A stretch of 64,000 bases of DNA from Streptosporangium pseudovulgare (GTDB lineage Bacteria > Actinomycetota > Actinomycetes > Streptosporangiales > Streptosporangiaceae). The position numbers were made by a program, and so were the translations under genes. The notes beneath the pieces are model-generated. The model was not told the origin of the DNA, made no database searches, and worked only from the letters and a program-made list of their open reading frames with translations. Where the stretch lies: assembly GCF_014648055.1 (NCBI RefSeq), contig NZ_BMQJ01000018.1, forward strand, positions 62,001 through 126,000, read 5' to 3'. Numbering within the stretch: the first letter of the stretch is position 1; each line of letters starts with the position of its first letter. Of this stretch, positions 40,906 through 48,821 are shown one piece after another.

Positions 40906-41699
40906 TCATCCTGCGTAGCGGTTGGCTTCGACGTGGTGCAGGACGAGGATGGCCTGCACGATCGCGGTCGCTCGGCGCGGACAGCAGCGCAGCTTGGCCA
41001 GGATCTTTCAGGCCTTGAGGGTGGCGATGGCTCATTCGCCACGAGCGCGAATTCTCGCGTCAGCGCGGTTGACCGCTTTCTGCCGGCCTGACGGCTCCGG
41101 CCGGAAGCGGCGCCGCTTGAACGGCGTGCGCACGCTGCCACGGGCGCCTTGGTCGCCCTTGTCGGCGAAGGTCATCACGTCTGCGCTGGTCAGCTCATCG
41201 ATGATGTCGTGGATTCGGGCGGCGGTGAGGTCATGCGTTGAGCCCGGCGGTGCCGGTGAGGCCCACACGAGCCGGCCGGTGGCGTCGGCGATGACCTGCA
41301 CGTTCACGCCATGCCGCTTGTGCTTGCCGGAGTAGTACGGCCGCTGGTCTGCCACGCGGTCGATCGGGATCAGCGTGCCGTCCAGGATCGCGTACGCCAG
41401 GCGTTGGATGCGCGGCATCGCGATGGTCAGGTCCCCGGTGACCGCTGCGAGCAGCACGATCGCTTCTTGTACACACCGCCAGGCGGTAGCGACACCGACG
41501 TCGGATCCGGCGGCGAGCCGGGTGGAGGTGTCACCGTTGCGCAGGTGGGGCAGGGCGAGCAGCGCCTGCCGGCCCGGGTCGAGACGCCGCCACCGAGATC
41601 GATGCTGGTTGCGGTGCGCTCGGATGAGGTCGGCGAGGTGGTTCAGGGTGCGGCTGGACGGCTTCGAGACGGCAAGGAGCAGCTCTACAGCCGGGTTGG
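40906..41699 (-). pseudogene. IS5-family (DDE_Tnp_4) transposase, dead
   Basis: One continuous minus-strand frame carries NHLADLIRAHRNQHRSRWRR, ALLALPHLRNGDTSTRLAAG, then the DDE core ILDGTLIPIDRVA, YYSGKHKRHGVNVQVIADAT and MTFADKGDQGARG, ending HHVEANRYAG. Two TGA stops interrupt it near 41034 and 41013, where relatives have a normal residue and Trp, and no start codon is present at the 5' end. First and second catalytic Asp are seen. Transposition is not possible. No clear terminal repeats could be paired. Confidence 0.8.
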
Positions 41700-41720
41700 G
41701 AAGGGTTTATCTTCTCGGGC

Positions 41721-42590
41721 ATGGATCATCAGGGAGAGTTTCGTCGGGCAGCGCTTGAGTTGGGCATCCCGGACGACGAGATCAGCAGGTTCAGCCAGCA
41801 CCTTCGTTTGGCGATCGGATTGTCCGGGGGTGGCGATGGTTCTCCGGTTGGGCACATCGGTGGGTCGCCCCGGCTGCCGGTGGGCATGAAGTGGCCGTCC
41901 GCCGGGGACATTCCGTTGCCGTTGCTCCTTTCCGTCGATTGTGGGGCGCTGCCGAGGGTCGACGGCTTCGACCTGCCGGCGGACGGGACGCTGCTCTTCT
42001 TCGTTCACCAAGAGATGGACTTCGACGAATCGCCGACCGATCCGGGGCAGTACTCGCGAGTCGTGTATGTACCGGACGGCACCGAAACCGCGGTCGCGGA
42101 ACCCCCCGACTCCGCGTGTGTCGGCGAGCGGATCGACGTCTGCGCCGAGCTCAGAGCCGATCTGCCCCTTTGGCTCGAGGAGGGCGACGAGGGCGAGGAC
42201 TGGCACGAGTTCTGGGAGGATCTCGAGTGGGACGACATGTCACCCTTCCAGCAGCGGCTGGCCCGGTACATGGAGCGTGAACTGCCGCACCTGGACGAAC
42301 TTCGGTCCCTGGCCTACGGCCTCTGGCCGTCCGGCGCCTACCTCGTCATCGGCGGGTACGCCGATGACGAGGAGACGATCGGCAGCATCACGGCGAAGAC
42401 CCTCGCGAAGGGAGAATGGTTTTCCTATCTGGACGAGGACGCGCTCCGGCTGGCGAGCGAATGGATACCGCTCGCCAATGAAGGACGGATCTACACGGAG
42501 TACTACACGAAATTTATGATCCGCCACGACGACCTGGCCGCCGCTCGGTGGGACAAGACGCTCACCGTGACCAATTTCGAGGCCCCGTGA
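41721..42590 (+). CDS. DUF1963 (YwqG-like) protein
   Basis: A 289-residue cytosolic protein with the DUF1963 layout: HIGGSPRLPVGMKWPSAGDI (the usual GGxPxLPxGxxWP motif), LLLSVDCGALPRVDGFDLPA, DGTLLFFVHQEMDF, and a C-terminal GGYADDEETIGS region where relatives have the GG-P repeat. Function of the family is unknown; members occur in polymorphic-toxin immunity settings and as orphan genes. Start ATG 41721 lies directly after the transposase fossil, so the original promoter may be lost. Confidence 0.82.
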   Translation: MDHQGEFRRAALELGIPDDEISRFSQHLRLAIGLSGGGDGSPVGHIGGSPRLPVGMKWPSAGDIPLPLLLSVDCGALPRVDGFDLPADGTLLFFVHQEMDFDESPTDPGQYSRVVYVPDGTETAVAEPPDSACVGERIDVCAELRADLPLWLEEGDEGEDWHEFWEDLEWDDMSPFQQRLARYMERELPHLDELRSLAYGLWPSGAYLVIGGYADDEETIGSITAKTLAKGEWFSYLDEDALRLASEWIPLANEGRIYTEYYTKFMIRHDDLAAARWDKTLTVTNFEAP

Positions 42591-42819
42591 CCAGGTTCGA
42601 CGCACCTCCACCCCGGGGGGCCGGCGAAGGCTGTTCACAGGCGTCCGCGCCAATGGTCACGACAGGGCCGGTGGGGTTCTTGCTGTCGCGGACGGGAACG
42701 GTGGGGCAGGCGTCGCTCTGGGCTACCTCGACACACTGAGCCTTTTCCAGCTTCACTTTGAGGTTCCAGCTGGACGAAAACGGTGAGTCGATCGAAGAGA
42801 GCATCTCGTCGGCGTTCAC
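42562..42819 (-). pseudogene. DUF397-domain remnant
   Basis: An 85-codon frame contains SSSWNLKVKLEKAQCVEVAQ, then VPVRDSKNPTGPVVTIGADA, the DUF397 core (CVEVA, VRDSKxPxGPVLT). In relatives the chain ends W..F; here it runs into a proline-rich tail and overlaps the DUF1963 3' end, so the end is altered. DUF397 proteins usually follow an XRE regulator, which is absent. Confidence 0.55.
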
Positions 42820-42922
42820 GCCGGCGGGCCGATTGACCGGAAAGGAGATCGTGGCCGGGCACCGTGCGATCGTCGGCTTCGGGCGGGCGGGCGGGCGCCG
42901 GCGACGGCGATGGTGACGGCGT

Positions 42923-43333
42923 TCAGGAACGGGCCTCGGCGGCCTGCTGCTCGGCGATGCGACGCTTGGCGTCCGCCCACGTGATCGGCAGCTGATCGAC
43001 GGGGACTTCCCAGAAGGTGAAGACCGACCGGCGCATGATGGAGCGCAGGCCCTTCACGATCGTGTGGTGCGGTTCGGCCTTGGCGTAGGCGTAGAGCCGC
43101 TCCCGGCTCTCCCAGGCGGACAGGGTCCAGAAGGTGCGGCGCAGCGGGTCGGCGATCAGTGAGGCGCCGAGCGCGCCCTGCGCGCCGCGTACCTGCTTCC
43201 AGGCCGCGAGCGACTGGAAGAGGAACCGCGGCACGTCCTTGAGTGAGCGCACCTCCAGGCGCGAGGCCATCACCAGCGCGGTGGTGACGCCGGGCTGCGG
43301 CTCGTTCGGGGTGGTCCAGGGCAGTGTGGGCAT
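42923..43333 (-). CDS. DUF3291/antibiotic-monooxygenase-like protein
   Basis: A 136-residue protein with a dimeric alpha/beta-barrel pattern: ALVMASRLEVRSLKDVPRFL, FQSLAAWKQVRGAQGALGAS, the strand RTFWTLSAWESRERLYAYAK, and PHHTIVKGLRSIMRRSVFTF. These features match the DUF3291 and spheroidene-monooxygenase-like group, where Trp-Glu-S and His residues recur. ATG 43333 is chosen as the family start; a longer frame from 43768 would cross the regulator promoter. It faces a dead MerR gene with a nested palindrome between. Confidence 0.75.
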   Translation of the reverse strand: MPTLPWTTPNEPQPGVTTALVMASRLEVRSLKDVPRFLFQSLAAWKQVRGAQGALGASLIADPLRRTFWTLSAWESRERLYAYAKAEPHHTIVKGLRSIMRRSVFTFWEVPVDQLPITWADAKRRIAEQQAAEARS

Positions 43334-43386
43334 GACCGTGCTCTTCCTGGGAGGGGCCTGCCTGCGGGAACCGTCCGCGGGCATAA

Positions 43387-43420
43387 TGGATAGGAAAACT
43401 ATCGATAGTGACACTATCCA
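43387..43420. promoter_or_regulatory. Nested palindrome between DUF3291 gene and MerR fossil
   Basis: The perfect 12-mer palindrome actatcgatagt (43398-43409) sits inside an outer inverted repeat tggatag (43387-43393) / ctatcca (43414-43420). The ctatc element therefore occurs repeatedly. A regulator site is likely. Confidence 0.6.
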
Positions 43421-43465
43421 CCATAGACGGTGGAGCTGTCGAATGGACGGAAGGAGACAGGACCG

Positions 43466-43797
43466 ATGCGAATGTCCGATCCCAGCCGGAAGAGCGAGGT
43501 GTCCGCGCCCACGGCCAAGTACTGCATCCGGGAGGAGCCGCTGCCCGCCGGCCGCCGCATTTCGGCCGCTCAGGCCGGCTACGACGAGCAGCACCTGCGC
43601 CGGCTGCGGCTGATCCGGACCCTGATCGGGGTGTGAGGGCTCTCCGTGGAGGCCGCCCGGCAGGCGCTGGGGGCACTCTCCGAGGAGCAGTCCCGCCCCC
43701 ACCTCGTGCTCGGTCCGGCCCTCGGCGCGATCCGCCTGCCGGAAGAATCCCCCGGGGAGCCCGATCACCCGGCCGCGGTGGACGCGCTGCTGACACC
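43466..43797 (+). pseudogene. MerR-family regulator with in-frame stop and cut 3' end
   Basis: From ATG 43466 (AAGGAG ribosome site) the product reads APTAKYCIREEPLPAGRRIS then EQHLRRLRLIRTLIGV, the DNA-binding winged helix of a MerR protein. A TGA at 43634-43636 stands where relatives have Gly; the frame continues GLSVEAARQALGALSEEQSR and then LGAIRLPEESPGEPDHPAAV before similarity stops near 43797. One base change created the stop. It presumably once controlled the divergent DUF3291 gene. Confidence 0.7.
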
Positions 43798-43937
43798 TTC
43801 CCGCGGCAGTTCACCCCGCAGGTGCCGGCCGCGGTCGCGAGCGTTTGGTGTTCGCGCACCAATCGAGTGGTGGCCTGGGGGATGCTCGCCGCCATTGCGC
43901 CACGGACCCGTCATCCGAAGAACCTACGATCTTGACC

Positions 43938-44786
43938 GTGACACCTTCGGTTTCGCGTCCCCCGGAAGCGGTACTCGCAGCGTTCGGCATCCGCGCTGAT
44001 CCAGTGGTACTGCCAGGCGGCAAGGGTGGCACCTGGCGAGCTGACCAGGTGGTCCTCAAGCCCGTGGAGTTCTTGGCGGAGACGCTCTGGCGATCGGAGG
44101 TGCTTGCCGCCCTGCCCGACTCGGCCGACTTCAGAATCGCCCGCCCCGTTCGGGCCGTGGACGGGGCATGGGTGATCGACGGCTGGGAAGCATCTCGGCT
44201 CATCGAGGGCGTCCCGGATGTCGGGCGTCAGGATGACGTGCTGCGCGCCGGCATCGCCTTTCACACGGCCATCGCGAGCCTGCCCCGTCCTGAATTCCTG
44301 GACCTCCGCGACGACCCGTGGTCCATCGGTGACCGTGTCGCATGGGAGGAACTGCCCGTCCAGGCATGCCCGCCGGCCCTGGACCTGCTGGAGCCGCTGG
44401 TGCGCGCTCGCCGCCCGGTCGATCTCGCCTCGCAAGTGGTTCATGGGGATCTACCCGGCAACGTGCTGTTCGCGGACGGCTCGCCACCAGCGATCATCGA
44501 TTGGTCCGTTTACTGGCGCCCCGCATCATGGGCGGCAGCGGTCGCGGTGGTCGATGCATTGTGCTGGTACGGCGCTTCACCCGCGTTGGCCGCCCGTTGG
44601 TCGCACCTGCCGGCCTGGGGCCAGATGCTGATCCGCGCTCTGATCTACCGGATTGTCACCCACGAAACGGCATTCGGCTCCCCCGGATGGACACCCGACC
44701 AGGTTGCGGCATACCTGCCCACCATCAATCTCGCTGTCGTCCATGCCGACCACGGTGTCGACCAGGCGCATCCCCGCAGTCCATGA
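43938..44786 (+). CDS. APH-like kinase family protein (TIGR02569 type)
   Basis: About 282 residues, a divergent kinase-fold protein resembling the actinobacterial TIGR02569 family: VVLPGGKGGTWRADQVVLKP is the nucleotide loop with Lys, RPVRAVDGAWVIDGWEASRL the hinge, VVHGDLPGNVLF the catalytic loop and AIIDWSVYWRP the metal-binding Asp. Biochemical role unknown; no signal peptide. GTG 43938 is the best start by homology; an in-frame ATG at 43845 adds residues not typical of the family, and TTG 43932 is possible. Confidence 0.8.
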   Translation: MTPSVSRPPEAVLAAFGIRADPVVLPGGKGGTWRADQVVLKPVEFLAETLWRSEVLAALPDSADFRIARPVRAVDGAWVIDGWEASRLIEGVPDVGRQDDVLRAGIAFHTAIASLPRPEFLDLRDDPWSIGDRVAWEELPVQACPPALDLLEPLVRARRPVDLASQVVHGDLPGNVLFADGSPPAIIDWSVYWRPASWAAAVAVVDALCWYGASPALAARWSHLPAWGQMLIRALIYRIVTHETAFGSPGWTPDQVAAYLPTINLAVVHADHGVDQAHPRSP

Positions 44787-44974
44787 CCGATACCCGACAC
44801 GCCCGAAACGATAAGACCATCGTCTCCTTCCAACCCGCTGCGTGACGATGCCACGGGGACAAGCTTGAACAGAGAGGTCGAGATCAGTTCGGATGAGCAG
44901 GCGTGCTCGTACCGGCATGGGGTGCCGTAGGGCCGGCCGCCGGTGACCGAGCTGAACGCGCGCGCTCGGCGGGG

Positions 44975-45169
44975 TCAGCCGGGCGGGCGGTGGACGACCT
45001 TGTCCGTCGAGCGGCCGGGATAGACAACGAGCAGGTGCTCCTCCAGCGGCGCGTCGGGGTCGTTCTCGTCCCACGGCAGCGTGCGGGCGTGGACGCGGAG
45101 GCGGTAGTGGCCTGGACCGGCGACGGCCAGGTTGGGCAGCGGCCCGGCCGGCCCGGGCGCGGCGAGCAT
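44975..45169 (-). pseudogene. C-terminal fragment of an uncharacterised actinomycete protein
   Basis: The 64-residue frame contains AGPLPNLAVAGPGHYRLRVH and PLEEHLLVVYPG. The pattern LPNLAxxGPGHYRxRVHARG...EEYLLxxWP recurs at the C-terminal end of a widespread actinobacterial hypothetical protein of about 160 residues. Upstream codons are missing, so this is a leftover. Confidence 0.4.
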
Positions 45170-45239
45170 CGGTGTTCCCGCCTCCCGCCCCGGACAGGTA
45201 GGGCGGCGGGAACCGACGCGGACAGCGTCGTGGGGGGGG

Positions 45240-45674
45240 TTACCTCGGCTGCCAGCGACCGATCTTCTTGCTGATGAGCGTGGCGCCGATGCGTGTGTAG
45301 AACCGCTGCGCCGCCTCGTTGGTCTCGGCGACCTCCCAGCGGATCACCTTGCCGCCGGCGGCTTCGGCTGCCGCGCGCATCAGCTGTTCTCCCGCGCCAC
45401 GGCCGCGTTCGGTGCCGGTCACGTACAGGTCGTCCAGATGGAGGTAGTTTTCGCCGGACCAGAAGCTGATTCGCTCCAGCCAGGAGACGTAGCCGATCGC
45501 CTGGGTGTCCCGTTCGGCGAGCAGGTAGGTGACCTCCGGGCGGGCCAGCAGCCGCTGCAGGTCGGCGACGGTGACGGTGACGGCCCATGCCCGGTCTTGG
45601 TGCTTGGCCAGTTCGCTGATGAGGCCGTGCACGGTGGAGGCGTCCTCGGGGGTGGCACGCCGGATCGAGATCAT
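45240..45674 (-). CDS. GNAT-family N-acetyltransferase
   Basis: A 144-residue acetyltransferase. ISIRRATPEDASTVHGLI opens the fold, YLHLDDLYVTGTERGRGAGE then QLMRAAA carries the acetyl-CoA pyrophosphate-binding R/QxxGxG/A loop (RGRGAG), and AAQRFYTRIGATLISKKI is the terminal strand-helix-strand. It resembles small polyamine or amino-acid acetyltransferases, but the substrate is unknown. ATG 45674. The gene lies downstream of two dead oxidoreductase remnants on the same strand. Confidence 0.9.
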   Translation of the reverse strand: MISIRRATPEDASTVHGLISELAKHQDRAWAVTVTVADLQRLLARPEVTYLLAERDTQAIGYVSWLERISFWSGENYLHLDDLYVTGTERGRGAGEQLMRAAAEAAGGKVIRWEVAETNEAAQRFYTRIGATLISKKIGRWQPR

Positions 45675-45720
45675 CGTGGTCCTTTCCGCGGGGTGGGGTT
45701 TGGTGCGGCGGCGTGCAGGC

Positions 45721-45822
45721 TCAACTCGGCCATGGGAGTCCTTCGTGGCCGGAGGGCACCCGGGCAGTCGCCTCGCGTCCTGTCTTGCCTCGTGCTCCGG
45801 TCACCGGCACCGTTCGGGTCAT
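45721..45822 (-). pseudogene. NmrA-type oxidoreductase N-terminal remnant
   Basis: ATG 45822 starts MTRTVPVTGARGKTGREATA, a Rossmann GxxGxxG, but the frame ends after 33 residues. The ATG overlaps the stop of the upstream oxidoreductase remnant as ATGA, so an old operon junction survives although both genes are gutted. Confidence 0.55.
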
Positions 45823-46113
45823 GCGTGCTCCCGGAGCCGGACGATGGCCTTGCCGATCGTGGGCGCTGCGCTGTGCAGCAGGCCCAGCAGGGCTTCGGGT
45901 ACCCGCTCGATGTCGTCCAGCACCGTCTGGCGGTGGCGGATCTCGCCCGAGCACACCCAGGAACCCGCTGTGTGTTGCGAACCAGGACCTGACCGGGCTG
46001 CAATTCGGGAATCCGGGCCTCGACCAGCGCGAAGTCGTCGGCTGACGCCTTCGCCGGCGGCCGTCGTGTCAGGTGCCACTCCCGGGCCCGCCCCTTGCCG
46101 GTGACTGTCGTCG
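45819..46113 (-). pseudogene. NADP-dependent zinc-free alcohol/quinone oxidoreductase (CurA-like), mostly deleted
   Basis: The N-terminal piece (TVTGKGRAREWHLTRRPPAK, ADDFALVEARIPELQPGQVL, VRNTQ) belongs to leukotriene B4 dehydrogenase/CurA-type NADP oxidoreductases. A frame jump and loss of about 250 codons lead to the C-terminal piece GEIRHRQTVLDDIERVPEAL then LGLLHS, which is the end of the same enzyme. No start codon remains. It is divergent from the MarR gene at 46202, and the operators between are intact. Confidence 0.7.
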
Positions 46114-46133
46114 GGACATCCCTTCCATAGATA

Positions 46134-46183
46134 CTTGATGCACTCAAGCATCTAGCCTGGCGTACATACTTGAGTGCATCAAG
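46134..46183. promoter_or_regulatory. Two MarR boxes in mirror arrangement
   Basis: cttgatgcactcaag (46134-46148) and cttgagtgcatcaag (46169-46183) are exact reverse complements of each other, and each is itself a CTTGA-N5-TCAAG palindrome. Centres are 35 bp apart. They lie between the MarR gene and the dead oxidoreductase. Confidence 0.75.
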
Positions 46184-46201
46184 TTCTTGTAGAGTGGCCC
46201 C

Positions 46202-46654
46202 ATGGCCGTACCGACTGGGCCCGTCACCGCGTCGACCGATGCCGAACGGGCGATGTTCGACTTCGTTGACGCCTACGACCGCGCCTATGAAACCGCGGCC
46301 CTGGAGCACGGGCTGAGCGTGGCGCAGGCCTGCGTGCTGGGGCGGCTGACCCGGCAGATCGGGATGGGAGAACTGGCCGACGAACTCGGTTGCGACGCGT
46401 CCAACATCACTCAGATCATCAGCAGGCTCGAGGCGCGCGATCTCGTCCGCCGTCGCCCCCACCCCGACGACCGCCGCTCCCGGCAGATCGTCCGGACCCC
46501 CAACGGAACCATCCTCTACGCCGCCTTCGAGGAGTCCTTCGAGTTCGCCCGGTCCGCCGTCGCCAATCTGAGTGCCTGCGAACAGGACCAGCTGGCCACC
46601 CTGCTCCGCAAGGCCCTCAACGGAGCACGAGAACCGAACAGCCAACCCACTTGA
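46202..46654 (+). CDS. MarR-family transcriptional regulator
   Basis: A 150-residue winged-helix protein: AALEHGLSVAQACVLGRL, GMGELADELGCDASNITQII then SRLEARDLVRRRPHPDDRRS is helix-turn-helix plus wing. It is intact, starts at ATG 46202 19 bp after the second operator box, and probably represses itself and formerly the divergent NADP oxidoreductase. With the target gone it may be an orphan or act elsewhere. Confidence 0.9.
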   Translation: MAVPTGPVTASTDAERAMFDFVDAYDRAYETAALEHGLSVAQACVLGRLTRQIGMGELADELGCDASNITQIISRLEARDLVRRRPHPDDRRSRQIVRTPNGTILYAAFEESFEFARSAVANLSACEQDQLATLLRKALNGAREPNSQPT

Positions 46655-47323
46655 GGCGTGGTGGGTGATGCGGTCCGGTGAGCACGATGGGGCGGGCGGT
46701 TCCACAAACGATGCCTCGGGCATCGGCATCGGGCCGATCCGTGGTCCAGCGGAGCACATGACCGCCTTTCCACGAAACGCACCGCCCACCGTTTCACTTC
46801 AGGAAACGGCCCTTCCGTGAAGTAACCGGCTCCGTGCCGTCTCTCACCCCCAGCTCGGCCCCGCCTGATGCAGACCCTGATCGCGGCGAACTCCCTTCAC
46901 GAAAGATGCTCCGCCCGCCAGTGGCCCTGGATGAGGACCTGTGACAGGCCACAGCCGGTCCCCCGAGGTGCGCCGCCCCATCCCATGCGGCCTGGCATTC
47001 GGCGACGTGCCGGCATCAACGAGATCAACCCGTTCGGGGCGTGTGACAGCGTTGCTTACCCGATTCGACGTTGTCGTCGCTCGTGATCAACACCGTGAGC
47101 GAACCGACAGCTGCGTCATGGGGCTCCAACATCACCGCAGGCCAGGCATGGCATGGGAACCTCCGCGGTCCGTTTCTGGCGCGTTCCGGCCGGCCCTCTC
47201 AAGAGGCCATACGCCCGAAATATGAGGATATGCAGGGTTCTCCGCCCCTCATGTCGATGTCACCATTGGGGCAGCCCTGGCCGGCCACCGCTCCTTGCGC
47301 TTGCGGATGAGGAGTCATCGCGT
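46655..47323. other. 669-bp gene-free region upstream of the secreted M4-like protein
   Basis: No convincing coding frame on either strand. Short imperfect inverted repeats with cacttcaggaa / ttccgtgaag occur at 46795-46822. It probably holds the MarR terminator and the promoter of the secreted protein; neither can be fixed precisely. Confidence 0.4.
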
Positions 47324-48811
47324 ATGAACCCCAACACCACGCTGGGAGCGTTCGCTCTCATGACGGTCGTCGCCATGGGCGGGACGGCGCCGGCGAGCGG
47401 CGCGCAGACCACGGGCACGGTGTCCCGGCTCGCCACGGCACACGGTGCGGGTACGGACGGGAACCTCTCCCCCGGCCAGGCGCTTCTCGGCTCAGGCAAC
47501 AGTCACTTCAACGGCAACCCGGTGACCATCCAGACCACGTACTCCGGGGGCCTGTACTCCCTGAGCGACCCCACCCGCCCCGGCCTGAACTGCGGCCGTT
47601 TCAACGGCCCCGTCTTCACCAAGCCGACCGACACCTGGGGCGACGGAACGGCCCTCGGCCTGGAGACCGCCTGCGTCGACGTCATGTTCGCCGCGCAGAA
47701 GCACTGGGACATGCTGCGCGACTGGCTGGGACGCAACGGCGTCGACGGAGCCGGCCACGCCTATCCGGCGTCCGTCGGCCTGAACCAGGTCGAGGCCTAC
47801 TGGAACGGCGTCCGCACCGCCTTCGGTTACAACAGCGCCCACACCAAGCAGCTCACCTCCCTCGACGTGGTCGGCTTCGTGTACGGCGGCATCGTCTACG
47901 AGAAAACCGGTTCCTACGGCGGCGACGGTCTGGAGGCGCAGTCCCTCAACCGGTCGGCCAACGAGATCTTCGGCACCCTGACCGAGCACTACGTCGGCCA
48001 CCCCCTGGCCCTGGACGAGCCGGACTACCTGATCGGCGAGGAGGTGAACGTGGACGGCGGGGGACCGATGATGCACATGTACGACCCCTCACTGACGAAT
48101 CATCGGAGCTGTTACCCTCTGCCCCAGGGCACGCTCCCCGACAGCGGACCGCAGGATCACTGGTTCTACCTGCTCGCCGAGGGCACCAACCCGCCGGGCG
48201 AACCCGCCAGCCCGGTCTGCGCGGGCCCGTCCTCACTGACCGGCATCGGCATCCAGAAAGCCGCCCGGATCTTCTACCAGGGGCTCCAGCGCAAGGCCCT
48301 TGGCTGGTCGTACGCCAGGGCACGCCTGGCCACCGTACTGGCCGCCAAAAACCTCTACGGCTGCGCCGAGGTGAACGCGACCAAGGCCGCGTGGACCGCC
48401 ATCCGCGTCGCTCCCCAGGCCGGCGAGCCGACCTGCCCGTTGCCCACCCCTCCTCCTTCCGCTGCTCCCAGCCCTGCCAGTCCTTCCGGCCCCTCCCCCT
48501 CCCTGTCCCCCAGCGAGATCACGGTCACCCCGCCCTCGGCCAGAGTCAGCCCCGGCGGATCCACCACCGTCCGGTTGACATCCTCTCCCCCTGAAGGGAG
48601 GAGATTCCCACGGTCACCCGCAGGAGTTCCTGTTTCATCGGGCCGCGCCTCCCCGGAAGCCTCCGGGGCCGGTCTCACCGACCCTCCGCAGGCGTTTCAC
48701 CCGTCCGCCAGGATGCTGCCTGAGGTGCCGGCCCGGCGGGTCATCGCGTGCCTGAGCGCCCTGGAAGCCGGAACGGTGGCCTGTCTGCAGGGCGGCCACC
48801 CGGCTCCGTGA
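47324..48811 (+). CDS. Secreted M4 (thermolysin-like) peptidase homologue lacking all zinc ligands
   Basis: About 495 residues. Signal peptide MNPNTTLGAFALMTVVAMGG with a likely cut near ASGAQ at 25-28; no M4 propeptide. The mature part follows the thermolysin fold (GLETACVDVMFAAQKHWDML, VEAYWNGVRTAFGYN, QLTSLDVVG, ANEIFGTLTEHYVG, DEPDYLIGEEVNVDG, QDHWFYLLAEG). Where the catalytic HExxH belongs, residues 185-189 read FVYGG, and the third ligand Glu (NESxSD) is Arg210; only the transition-state His279 remains. The end is a Pro/Ser linker and the first strand of an Ig-like domain, then frame continuation through an IS200/IS605-type scar. A non-catalytic binding protein or a decayed protease. 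Confidence 0.75.
   Translation: MNPNTTLGAFALMTVVAMGGTAPASGAQTTGTVSRLATAHGAGTDGNLSPGQALLGSGNSHFNGNPVTIQTTYSGGLYSLSDPTRPGLNCGRFNGPVFTKPTDTWGDGTALGLETACVDVMFAAQKHWDMLRDWLGRNGVDGAGHAYPASVGLNQVEAYWNGVRTAFGYNSAHTKQLTSLDVVGFVYGGIVYEKTGSYGGDGLEAQSLNRSANEIFGTLTEHYVGHPLALDEPDYLIGEEVNVDGGGPMMHMYDPSLTNHRSCYPLPQGTLPDSGPQDHWFYLLAEGTNPPGEPASPVCAGPSSLTGIGIQKAARIFYQGLQRKALGWSYARARLATVLAAKNLYGCAEVNATKAAWTAIRVAPQAGEPTCPLPTPPPSAAPSPASPSGPSPSLSPSEITVTPPSARVSPGGSTTVRLTSSPPEGRRFPRSPAGVPVSSGRASPEASGAGLTDPPQAFHPSARMLPEVPARRVIACLSALEAGTVACLQGGHPAP
48574..48620. mobile_element. IS200/IS605-type end sequence inside the M4-like gene
   Basis: gttgacatcctctccccctg followed by aagggaggagattcccac has the exact style of the ends of IS605/TnpB elements in GC-rich Gram-positives: GTTGACATCC, a CCCC/GGGG hairpin, then GATTCC. 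It interrupts the C-terminal Ig-like domain of the M4-like protein. No tnpB is present. Confidence 0.55.
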
Positions 48812-48821
48812 GCTGGTGCGG

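Noticed and set aside
43466..43800. TGA in the MerR gene, the IS5 transposase and the 60774 frame as selenocysteine or recoded codons
   Set aside because: No SECIS-like hairpin or selenium genes seen, families do not use selenocysteine there, and the genes have other damage.
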